A stretch of 64,000 nucleotides of DNA, taken from Campylorhamphus procurvoides (taxonomy: Eukaryota; Chordata; Aves; Passeriformes; Dendrocolaptidae). The translations under genes were made by a program, and so were the position numbers. The number at the start of each line of letters is the position of its first letter. Position 1 is the stretch's first letter. A model generated the notes under the pieces. The model did no database searches. It had not been told where the DNA came from and saw nothing but the letters and a program-made list of their open reading frames with translations. Shown here one piece after another: positions 1-9,854 of the stretch. The stretch is taken from contig WBMV01000267.1 of assembly GCA_013396655.1 (NCBI GenBank), positions 2,484,078 through 2,548,077 on the forward strand, given 5' to 3'.

Positions 1-259
1 ACAGAACCAGAGAACAGTATGAAGCTGAGGCGGGGGAAGTTTAGGCTGGGTATTAGGAAAAGATTTTTCACCCAGAGGGTGTCTGGGCACTGGAACAAAT
101 CACAGCACCAAGCCTGACAGAATCCAAGAAGCATTTGGACAACAGTCTCAGGCACAGGGTGGGATTGTTGGAGCTCTACTGTGCAGGGCCAGGAGTTGGA
201 CTTGGATGATCCTTGTCGGTCCCTTCCAACTCAGGATATTCCATTCCATGATCCTATGA
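1..259 (+). repeat. CR1 LINE, 3' end (cut by window edge)
   Basis: The sequence matches the 3' UTR of avian CR1. It has a stretch on an element-typical gagggtgtctgggcactgg core, then GTTGGACTTGGATGATCC and CCCTTCCAACTCAGG, and finishes with CR1-type tail units (CCATGATCCTATGATT). Only the last 260 bases or so are present here; the element starts to the left of the window. It is antisense to ZFYVE28. Confidence 0.9.
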
Positions 260-2212
260 TTTTGTTTATTGAAAACTTACTTATGGCAACCTGACACATG
301 AGAAAACAATGTTGCACAATATTCCACAAAATGTTCTTCATAATAATCCATTATGAAATGAATTATTTCATATTAAAAAACCCCCAGCCTTTAACTTTCA
401 AGTATGGTAAGGTCATAATGAAAATTAAATTCCACTGCTAAGAACTGTCTTATAAAATTAATAACTTGCCTTCTTGTCTTCCTTATCATACTTCTCCAGT
501 ATTAAAGAAAAAAAATACAAGGGAATTTCTTATATGATTAAGTGAAAAAGCTTCTAACAGAAGAAAATAGACTTAATCCCCAATGTACTAGGCGTGAAGC
601 GATGAGTGATTTNATAAATAATTTGCAAGTATTGTTAATCTTGCTAACGTGGTGCTACCACGTGCATAGGGAGGAAAGCAGGCAAACAGCAGCACATTTA
701 AGTCATAAGACTACATAAACAATTCAGTGGCTGAAACTAGAATTCATCCTTTGCAACAGTAAAAAAAAAAAAAAGAAATAATTAAAATGTAGCAAATCCC
801 ACTACAGCAGAGCTGACAGCAATCCTCTGCTGGCACTGCTGAAGAACGTGGAAGCCCCTGATAGTCAAACATGTCACATTATGTTTATTCCTACAGAACT
901 GGATCTGGTAGAGCCTTGTACTTCACAAATGCTGAGAAAAGTTAGGCCTAAAACGACCTGGCTCCATCACCCTCATTTAGCCTTCAAATGCCCTAGGAAT
1001 TACACCAGTGTGTCTCATATCCACTATGTAAATATTAAATCAAGGTACCAACATGTCAATTGTTCTTAATATAAAAAGTATGACCTAGGGCAGGTAATCA
1101 TGGATTAAGAAATGAAACATCACCTTGTTTTAAACCAGAATGCTAGAAGACTTCTATATGCCAGAAATTAAGAGTCTTTCATAGCTGGGTTCTCTTTCAC
1201 AAAGAAAATGTTGTATTTTTTAATTTGAATAAAACTTGTGACGAACAAAAATTACTGTTCTAACTGAAGTACAGATAAAATATTGAATTTTGCTTTCCTG
1301 TTCTCACTTCATGTTTTGTATGGATGACTACTTTATTTTCCAAAGACAGTGGTTTTCCATAGGAGTTTGCATGCAATGAATGTGGTGATCATGAGCACAT
1401 AGTACAGTTTAACCTTGCATCACGGTCCCTTTAACAACAACCTTTGGCTTCCCCAGCATGCACCATTTAACATAATATAATCACAGTCCTTTTTTCAATG
1501 ATAAAAAATTAATTGTGTTTTGTATACAAAGATAAGTTCCCTTTTCATTATTTAGCGTCTCGTCAATCTAGCTTCAGTTTCACCCTTGTGCATTATTGAT
1601 TACCACCTGTGTTGTCATTTCATGCTACATCAATTTTTATTTATTTTTAAATTTATATAATAAAAAAATTCAAATGTCACACACTGAAGACCCTTTCCAT
1701 TTCCCATTACAGAGAAATGCACACGTGTGCTATGACAGAATTCACTGCAGCTCAGTCATGGTTCTCCTCCACTCTGAAAATGTTACTTGGCCTTTTGTAA
1801 ACCCTGAAACGACTTCAGTGTTGTACGTGGTGGTGTTGTTTTGGGGCTTTTGTTTGCTTGGGGTTAGCTTTCTGCTAGGTTTTTCTGTCAGGATTTTTTT
1901 TAATGAGAGAGAAAAACAGTACAGAGCTGCCCACACACATGGTGCAAGTTGAGGTGAAAGCCAACTGGACTGCTTTCCCAGCACCAGGCTGAAATTGGTA
2001 ACCACCTCCTGAAGTGAACCATTATCAAACATCATTGCTTCAATGAAACACTAAACAGTATCAGATGAAGAGCTTCCCCCCTCTTTTAGACTTATTTATC
2101 CATCTCCTCCTTCAGAAAGCAAATAACATTTCTAAGCTTTTAGGACACAAAAAAAGCATATTTCAAAGACGAATAGTATGTTTTTTTTTTACATGAAAAT
2201 TTTGATTTTGAT
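260..2212. other. Intronic DNA, nothing recognised
   Basis: AT-rich unique-looking sequence. It holds an A14 run at 761-774, a T10 run at 2181-2190 and one undetermined base (n) at 613. Open frames of 73-118 codons here have no recognisable protein similarity and overlap each other on both strands. Confidence 0.6.
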
Positions 2213-2544
2213 TGAACAAGGCCAAGTGCAAGGTCCTGCACCATGCTGGGGAAAACCTCAGTATCAATATGGACTGGGTGATGAGCAGATTGAGACCAGT
2301 CCTGAAGAACAGCACTTTGGGGTATTGGTGGATGAAAAACTGGGCCAGCAATGTGTCCAAGAAGCCCAGAAAGCCCCCAGAGAAACATGGCCAGCAGGTC
2401 AAGGGAGGTGACTGTCCCCCCTCTGGTGAGCTCCCACCTTCTATTATTTAAAAAGGGCCTACAGGATGTTTGGAGAGGGAGTGCAGTGACAGGATGAGTC
2501 GTAACAGCTTTAAAATAAAAGAGGATAGTTTTACAGACTCACAT
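2213..2544 (+). repeat. Outer CR1 LINE, left segment (interrupted)
   Basis: From 2213 the plus strand encodes the C-terminal end of CR1 ORF2: KCKVLH in one frame, then [14 protein letters not shown] and [13 protein letters not shown] in another, so a frameshift lies between them. At about 2435-2443 the alignment jumps from the ORF2 end (CTCTGGTGAGCTCCCACC) straight to the 3' UTR (TTTAAAAAGGGCCTACAGG), a deletion compared with CR1. The segment stops near 2535-2545, in the middle of the 3' UTR, where a minus-strand CR1 begins. It resumes at about 3770. Confidence 0.85.
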
Positions 2545-3769
2545 ACTACTCTGACTTGGCAGGTACCCAAAAGGACCATCGACTCCAGCCCTTGGCCCTG
2601 CACAGAACATTCCCAAGAGTCTCACCATGTACCTGAGAGCATTGTCCAAATACTTCTTGAACTCTGTCCCACTTGACCACTGCCCTGGGGAGCCTTTTCC
2701 AGTGCCCAGCCACCACCTGGGGAAGAACATTCCCCTAAACAGCTAACCTAAACCTGTCCTGACACAACTTCAGGCTATTCCCTCAGGTCCTGTTGCTGGT
2801 CACCACAGAGAAGAAGAGATCAGTGCCCGCCCCTCCACCTCTGCTCAGGAGGAAGCTGCAGACTGTGATGAGGTCTCCCTTCAGTCTCCTCCAGGCTGAA
2901 CAGATCAAGTGCCCTCAGCCATTCCCTTGTCTGGCTCCTCCTCCACTCCTTTCACCATCTTCATTGCCCCCCTTTGGACACTCTCACAGCTTAATATCTT
3001 TCTTATATCATGGTGCCCAAAACTGCACACAACATTCAAGGTGAGGCCACCCCAGTGCAGAGCAGGGTGGGACAATCCCCTCCCTCGCCCGGCTGGCGAT
3101 GCTTTGCCTGATTCCCCCAGGACAGGGTTGGCCCTCCTGGCTGCCAGGGCACTGCTGACCCATATCCAACTTGCCATCAGCCAGGATCCCCAGGTCCCTT
3201 TCCATGGCACTCCTTTCCAGCATCTCATTCCCCAGTCTGTCCATACATCTGGGGTTGCCCCATCCCAGGTGCAGAATCCAGGACTTTCCTTGTTGAACTT
3301 CACATGGTTGGTGATTGTCCATCTCTCTAATTTGTCTGGGTCTCTCTGTATGGTCTCCCTGTCTCTGAGGGAGTCAACAGCTCCTCCCAGTTTTGTGCCA
3401 TCTGCAAACTTCCTTAGTATCCCTTCCAGTCCTGCATCCAAGTTATTTATGAAGATGCTGAAGAGCACAGGGCCCGAGATGGAGCCCTGTGGAACCTCAT
3501 GAGGGACAGATCACTGATGTCATCCCATACACTATTACCTTCCATGCTTGACCTGTGAGCCAACTGTTCACCCACCCACATGATGTGTTTATCCAGCTGC
3601 AGGATGGACATTTTGTCCAGAAGGACACAGAGAGAACATATCAAAAGCTTTACTGAAATCCAAAAAGATGACATCTACTGGCTTCACCTAATCAGCTAGA
3701 TGGGTTACCTTGTCATAAAAGGAGATCAGATGTGAAAAGCAGGACTTTGCCCTTATGAAGCCATGCTTA
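2545..3769 (-). repeat. Inner CR1 LINE, 5'-truncated, about 1.2 kb
   Basis: On the minus strand this is a continuous CR1 3' portion: the end of ORF2 (about 3700 down to 3000) followed by the 3' UTR (3000 down to about 2555), which reads as the antisense of GACTCCAGCCCTTGGCCCTG and similar CR1 blocks on the plus strand. The 5' truncation is at about 3769. Both flanks are halves of one plus-strand CR1, so this copy inserted into an older CR1. Exact end points are uncertain by about 10-15 bases. Confidence 0.9.
3005..3700 (-). pseudogene. CR1 ORF2 reverse-transcriptase remnant (broken)
   Basis: Retrotransposon pol remnant inside the inner CR1. Reading from high to low coordinates, VIFLDFSKAFD is seen with the motif LDFSKAFD at 3663-3640 (motif A of the reverse transcriptase). 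It is followed by stop codons, then VPQGSISGPVLFSIFINN (motif B) from about 3500, then KFADGTKLGG at about 3408-3380. In CR1 the last motif is FADD; here the second Asp codon is GGC (Gly, 3399-3397), so a catalytic residue is lost. After FNKE the frame shifts: the C-terminal part (LGWGNPRC, RDLGILADGKLDMGQQC) continues in another frame near 3300-3008. It is dead as a protein-coding gene. It is a host retrotransposon, not a host gene. Confidence 0.88.
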
Positions 3770-3990
3770 GGTTATTATTAGGAAGAAATCCTTTACTGGG
3801 ATGGTGGTGAGACACTAGAAGAGGTTGCCCACATAAGCTGCCCCACCTCTGGAAGTGTTCAAGGCCAGCTTGGATGGGGCTTTGAGCAACCTGGTCTAGT
3901 GAAGGGCATTCCTGGCCCATGGCAGAGGGGTTGGAACTGGGAGATCTTTAAGGTTTTCTTTTAACCCAAACCACCCTATGACTCTGTGAT
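3770..3990 (+). repeat. Outer CR1 LINE, right segment (3' end)
   Basis: This continues the plus-strand CR1 broken off at about 2540. It starts with TTATTATTAGGAAGAAATCC, runs through GGATGGTGGTGAGACACTAG, GAGGTTGCCCACATAAGC and CTTGGATGGGGCTTTGAGCA, and ends in the tail CACCCTATGACTCTGTGATT. The left segment ends in the matching upstream part of the CR1 3' UTR, so the two halves join in order with little or no loss. Confidence 0.9.
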
Positions 3991-6900
3991 TTCAGCATGT
4001 CACTCTATGACAAAGCAGATTTCCCAGGTGGCCTCCCAGGAGCATTTTACTCTTTACTCACTATTTCCCATATTCAATTTATACCCTCTTTTCACACCAC
4101 AGTAAGCTCCTTCAGTCTGTAACACATTCCTTTACAGTAAGGGCAAAGCTTTGTTTCCATTGACATTCTTATCTCACCGTATTTCACAGTGATGCTTTAA
4201 GTTGTCAAACTGAGCTTGGAGAAATATGGAGAAAAGTCTGGATGAAACACAGCATTTTTGATAATATTCACGATGTATTTTATATTCCTACAGAAACCGA
4301 GACAGACAAGTGATAACACAACACAGATATGTGTAGCTTTCTCTAAGGGTTCCAACTCCTCAGCATCATTTATTTGTGCAGTGATAGATAATGAGGTTTA
4401 GAATTGCAAGCGTCTGCTTTTCACCACCATGTGAAGGAGAGACTTATACAAGAAGCAGACCACTAAATGCTACATTTTAAAGCCTAATGTTAAAGCAAAC
4501 TGAAACTGCTAATAGCTGACTTGAAAATGCTGCCAATTGCAGTAATTCAAGAGGCGCTTCCCAAGCAAGCAAATAACAGGAAAGGAGTGAACAGTCAGTA
4601 TAATATGCTATAAGTTAATGCAGTGTCCATCACCCCACCAGTGAACCAGAAACACTCATGTTTCACAAATACTATAAAGCCCCATTTCACCATTCTGTGG
4701 TACAGTGCAATGGGCAGCACAGCCAGTAAAGTCTATGGTTTGCTTCAGGTCAGTGCCCTGATGGGGCAAATTCCTTCCTTAGTGCACTTCAGCAGATCAA
4801 GTTACACATTGCTGAGACACAATCTGCAGGAATAATGTTGATAAAAGCTTGCTGGGAACTGGCTCATATGCTATTCTGAGACCTCACTACTGTACACAGA
4901 GAAGGAATTCTCAATGTACTGAAGCAGCAAGCAAGCACTATGATCCTGAAAACAGCTTTACAATGGGCAATACTTATGCACAGGTTTGTTACCTATCAAG
5001 TCCTGACAAATCTCTGAGCTAGAAACAAAGGGGGTGTTTTCCTCTTTACTCTTAAACAAAACCAATGAAGTTCTGTAATAAATAACAATAAGCCTAACGT
5101 CATTTAAATAGCTGAGAAATTGTTTCAAACCAGTTTATCAACTCAACTAACAAAATATTAATCAATATGAAAATAGCAACGATAAGAGCAAATTAATTTA
5201 GAGAATGATCACAAATGCATAAGTAAATAATTCAAAAGTGTACATGAAGTACCATCACTTCTTATGAAATTCAGTATCATGTGATGTTGCAAGTAAGTTT
5301 GGAAAGGACACCTTATTATATCACTAATACAAAAATACTGCAATGATTTGTATTGCAGGGATAAAAACCCTCAGATGAACCAGCACTGCGTATTACTCAA
5401 GATGCACTAATGCAGAGATATTTTTCTTAAGGAAAAAAAGAAGTACTTTCCTTCTATTACCATCAAGCTCAATAAACTGGTAGACATTCTACCTACCCTT
5501 TTGTTCATTTAAGAAAAACTTACACAGCTTTTCATCATGCATCTTTGCACACTTTAGTTATTGCTAATTTTAATAGAAACCAGTAGAGAAAGAAGTGTTT
5601 TATTTTGTTGAATAGGTATTCACCACACAATAAATGCAAGATACTGTATTGATAGGTATGTTATGCTCTTACAGTATTTTACCACTGACATGCAAAAACC
5701 AAAGCAAAATGAGGGATGTCATTTTTATAATAGGCTACCATAACTGGAAAACAGTGTTATGTGACATTGTTGTGAAAATGAAAGAAAAGCTTTGAAAACC
5801 ATTACCCGAGTCTTACTCACAGATACATGCTACACAGCATCCTGCTGTACAGTCAACCCACAGAACCTGAAATCCAAGTTTCAAGATCTTCAGAAATTCT
5901 GAAACATTAATTTACTGTAAACAGTGTGATACTTATCAGAAAACAGTACTAAGAACAGTATAAGACAACATTCAGAACTGCAAGCTTTTTACTAAGGAAG
6001 TATTTTGGAGACTGGAGTTCTCCACATATCCCATGGTAATACCACAATGCACCATACCTTCAACTTGCCTTGACCAATACTGCCAGATTTGTTAAGACAG
6101 AATACATTAAATATGTCCACTATAAAGCATTACATTCTTTAGGAACAAACCTTCTGCTTTGCCTGAGTCTCTTCACACACAAAAATAAATTTGGAGACCT
6201 TTAGTAGCTGAAAATAGAGGCAAGTTATAGAACCCAGCTCTTCAGATATTATTATGATTTAGCACAATATCCAACCTCTTCCCAAAAAGAATTCGTTTCT
6301 AAGACTTGATCTTTTAAGAAAAAAAAAACCAAAAAAAACAACCCCACACTAATTTAAAGACATTTCCTTTCTGTAGTTGATAAAACTAAATTTCAAACAT
6401 CATCTGTTAATCCGGTAGACACTATCAGTAAATCACCTGAAAATATGCAACCCATGAACAATGAATTTCAAAACTAGATGCAAAGACAAAAGCACATGGG
6501 ATTTTAGACACCTTTGTCCTTAGAAAACACTAAAATCTGACAGAAATACTACGACTCAACTTTATGGAGGTAAAAATCAGGAATTATCTGGAAAGCCTAA
6601 TAATACACAGAAAACCAAGGACGAAATAGGAGAAAAAAAGTCAAAGACTGGGAGTCTGGTTAACTCTGTTCTGTGGTCACAAACCACTTTTCAGAAGCTT
6701 TGCTTGAAGAGTGAGGAAGCGCACATTTCTAAATACAAGGTCTCAGAATTGCCTGGCTGCTGTTGCAGGTATCCCAGTTCTTGCACAACGAATGCAGCTG
6801 CCACCCCACTTTCACATGCACAGCCTTCCACCACAACCATCCTGACCCCAGGGATAGCTGTTGCCTCCCCATTATTCTCAAACCACATCATACTTTAGGC

Positions 6901-8516
6901 TAAAACCAATTTTTCCTCCTAACATGCAGTATTTGATAAGGAAACACCTACATTCTGAATCCTTATTAAAATACTGTTCCTGCTCTTGTTTGGCATTTAC
7001 AGGACAAATTCCTAAACAACAAAAAACCCAAACCATTGCTTTTACACAAAGTACTTACAAAATAATCTAAGTCCTAATTAGTGAAGTTGGTTTTGACATG
7101 ACATTTGATGATGATCTGACCTTTCTGCAGAACTTTGAAAATTACAAATTACAAAAATAGCTACATGAAAAAACCCCAACATCTTTTCTTTTGGCTCTAG
7201 CAACAGATTGTTTTAGTAACAGCAATCTGTTGGACAAATGAAAAGAAATTACCAGACATAAGAAGTATTAAGAGTCACAAGGTGGTGAGTCACTATAGAA
7301 CAAGCCAAGCAAACTGACCAAGGAGCTCTCAGAGTCTGCATTTCTTGCATTCCTACACGTGAAACATTCAGAGAAGGTACTTTTTGAACAGAACAGCTCC
7401 TCAGGTCTGCCTATAATACAAGAAAAAAAATCTGAAAGCCTGTGCACCTACAGGGAAACAGGGAATAAATTATCATCACCAGGGATAAAACAACCAAGAA
7501 GGAGATTGCCTTGCATGATGATATTTCTCATCCACCGTTAAGAGGAGAAAAGAAAACCTTTCCTGAAAAAGCCAGTTTGAAAAGAATATTACTAGAAAGT
7601 TTGTGGAATGTCCATTACTGGAGGTTTCTAAGAACAAGTCACATAAATATCTGTGAAGGGTCATATATATGCAACTGATCCATCACACAGAAGACTCGAG
7701 TCAGTGACCTTTCAAGGTCACTCTCACATGTATTTTTTTCCCCTCCAAGTCACTGCATTTTGACTCTTACTAAACTTACTGCTTCCACTTTGGTAAACCC
7801 TTAAACTCCACATTTTTCCCTAGGGACAGTACAGGAGGAAGCTGAAGATATTCACAATAGACAGAAGTATTAAAATTGTTTCTGACATAACAATACATTG
7901 ACTTGCCAACTCTTTCTCTGTACATGCTCTTCAAAAAGCCACACTTCTAAAATTTAGTTTTCTTCCAAGCAAACACACAGCACCTGACTATTTTTCTTTT
8001 CACCAGACTCTGCTAACTCAATGTGAATTTTTCCTACAATGATGAGGGCACTTTTCCTGAAACTCACCTTAACATGATTAGTGATAAGATTTTTCCACAT
8101 AATGAAGTTTGGTATATTTTATTAGTAATAACAGGAAGAAATTCTTGCAAGGGTGAATGAAAATACATTCTTTACACTTGACTGCACAGTTTTTACCCTG
8201 GTAGAGATGCTAATGAATCTTTATTGCTATGGTCTTTCCACTTAAAATTGTCCTTACCTGACTGCAAACGTTCACTTTTCTTACATAAATCCTCCTATGA
8301 CCTGAGCATGGTGTATTCTGGACTTGGAACCTACTTTGGTTTAAAGGGTTTGTCTTGGGTGTGATTGGGAGAGAAAATATCAAAGCATTTGTGCAAATAC
8401 AAAGTGTGACACAAGAGTAGTTTCTGCCTCCAAAAACCTGAATTTTATTGTAGAACAGCATACAGTTATATTTTCTCAATAGTTCCTCAGATTCTGAGTT
8501 CTTTTTCTTAGGAAGT
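3991..8516. other. Intronic DNA, nothing recognised
   Basis: AT-rich unique-looking sequence without recognisable repeats or exons. An A-rich stretch with two A-runs lies at about 6319-6340. Open frames are short (up to about 115 codons) and show no known protein. Confidence 0.6.
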
Positions 8517-9021
8517 TGCCATGGTTTAACCTGGGAAGCAGCTAAACACCACATGGTCCATTGATCACTCCCTCTGCCCCAAGAGAATGGGGGAGGGAAT
8601 TGGCAAAAAAAAAAAAATTCATGGGTTGAGATAAAGACAGTTTAACAGGATAGAAGAGGAGAAATACTGAAAATAAACAAAACAATGCAATTGCTCACCA
8701 TCCCAGCCAATTCCTGTGCAGCAGCTCCAGCCAGCTTTCCCCCTAAGTTTACATACTGAGCATGATGCCATATGGTCTGGGATATCCCTCTGGCCACCTG
8801 GGTCAGCTGTCCTGGCTATGTCCCCTCCCAAATTCTTGTGCCCCACCTCCCAGCCTACACACTAGCAAGGCAGCATGAGAAGGCGAAGAGTCCTTGACCA
8901 CTGCTCAGCAACAACCAGAAGATGAGTGTGTTATCAAAACTATTCTCACCTAAATCTGAAACACAGCACTGTAGCAGCTACTGGGAAGAATATGAACTCT
9001 ATCCCAGCCAAAACAGGGACA
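8517..9021 (-). mobile_element. Solo LTR of an avian endogenous retrovirus (sense to ZFYVE28)
   Basis: The 505-bp block matches from memory a widespread avian ERV LTR. On the plus strand it begins TGCCATGGTTTAACC, passes GGGTTGAGATAAAGACAG (8625-8642) and GATGCCATATGGTCTGGG, and ends ATCCCAGCCAAAACAGGGAC with a closing A. The LTR reads on the minus strand; its boundaries are TG...CA as read on the plus strand. The positions where this LTR type has its TATA box and poly(A) signal carry substitutions (the minus-strand readings are TATGTAAAC and GTTAAAC), so promoter and terminator are probably decayed. An A13 run at 8605-8617 replaces part of the usual sequence. No internal retroviral sequence flanks it, so it is a solo LTR. 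The flanking five bases (gaagt and taaat) are not a clear target duplication. Confidence 0.88.
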
Positions 9022-9713
9022 TAAATCCAATCACAAAACCATGAAATTATTTAAGAGAGCTAGACTTGGCAGAATTGGTCTTTGCAGTCTCTGGTTCTTC
9101 TCCCTCAAGTCTGCCTCAAAGCATAGCCATATTTCAGCAAGTGCTCTCAGGAATTTTTTCTTAGGTGTTATGCAGTGGGAATTTTGAGACAGATTCATCC
9201 TTTTGTAGTAATTTACAGATAAAAATCCTCTTCTCTTTGGTTTCTCAGTGGTTCTTCTGATCTTCAATACTATTTACATGAAGCAGAGAATATTCTTTCC
9301 AGAATAACAGCAAATCTACCAGCTGTCTTAATGTGGTTCATTTATTAATGGAAAACTACCAGATTAATGAGATATGAAAGCTGAGCAGTGACAAATGACA
9401 CTGCTATTTTTTGCTGCTTGAAATTTTGAAACATTTCTCATGTCCTAGTAAGCCCTGTATGCTTATTTTATACAAAGGAAACAAAGTTTTTCATGTGTGT
9501 TGTTACTCAAGGAAAGCATCAACACTCTTAAATGAGATGCAGAAAATTTCATTTATGGACAGCGTTTTCAAAAATATACCCTTTAAAGTAAGGAAAGGCA
9601 TGTATCTAGCAAAGGTTAATTTAATAAAAACTAATTAATACAATAATACTAATGTAATCTATTAAATGTACATAAAAATCTCAATAAAATCAGGAAGGTG
9701 CCATGTTGGTTAC
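9022..9713. other. Intron 2 DNA between the LTR and exon 2
   Basis: AT-rich unique-looking sequence. Nothing recognised apart from the exon's donor site at its right end (9713-9712). Confidence 0.6.
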
Positions 9714-9854
9714 CTGACAAGAGCGAAACTGGTTGACCAGCAGTGTACATCTCTGTGGGTCTTTTCTTCCATCCAAACTGTCCAGTTCAGCTGCTACTTG
9801 ATTTAGTTCCTCATCAGCATAGTAGAACTGCGCAAGGAGCTGTGGGTCTGTTCT
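9714..9854 (-). CDS. ZFYVE28: ZFYVE28 coding exon 2 (N-terminal region, 47 codons)
   Basis: Seen: the minus strand from 9854 to 9714 is open for exactly 47 codons, starting [16 protein letters not shown] and ending [10 protein letters not shown]. It is preceded by ATACAG (AG at 9856-9855) and followed by CAG|GTAACC (GT at 9713-9712). Both splice sites fall at phase 0. Known: this matches from memory the segment after the short first coding exon of ZFYVE28/LST2 (roughly residues 14-60), a conserved helical region far from the C-terminal FYVE zinc finger. The protein binds PI3P on endosomes and promotes EGF receptor degradation; mono-ubiquitination, reported at Lys87 in human, controls this and lies outside the exon. 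The polypyrimidine tract is modest and the donor has C at +5 rather than G, so the 5' splice site is weaker than consensus. The remaining open frame on each side is intron read-through. The identification is firm; the exon number relies on recalled gene structure. Confidence 0.93.

Larger units (their letters stand above)
1..9713 (-). other. ZFYVE28: ZFYVE28 intron 2, 5' part (continues past position 1)
   Basis: The donor GT at 9713-9712 opens this intron on the minus strand. No further ZFYVE28 exon is visible down to position 1: none of the minus-strand open frames resembles the expected continuation after the exon (the helical N-terminal domain). The intron holds CR1 pieces at 1-259 and 2213-3990 and an LTR at 8517-9021. 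Its full length is unknown because the window ends inside it. The intron assignment is inferred from the exon and the absence of other genes. Confidence 0.85.

Noticed and set aside
1596..2035. 118-codon plus-strand frame with a hydrophobic stretch (looks like a membrane segment)
   Set aside because: The hydrophobicity comes from T/G-rich DNA (GTTTGCTTGGGG-like). A minus-strand frame overlaps it and no family is recognised.
2793..3502. Long plus-strand open frames, up to 197 codons
   Set aside because: They are antisense shadows of the minus-strand CR1 ORF2 and 3' UTR, not host genes.
8619..8846. Minus-strand open frame of 75 codons
   Set aside because: It lies wholly inside the ERV LTR, which is non-coding.
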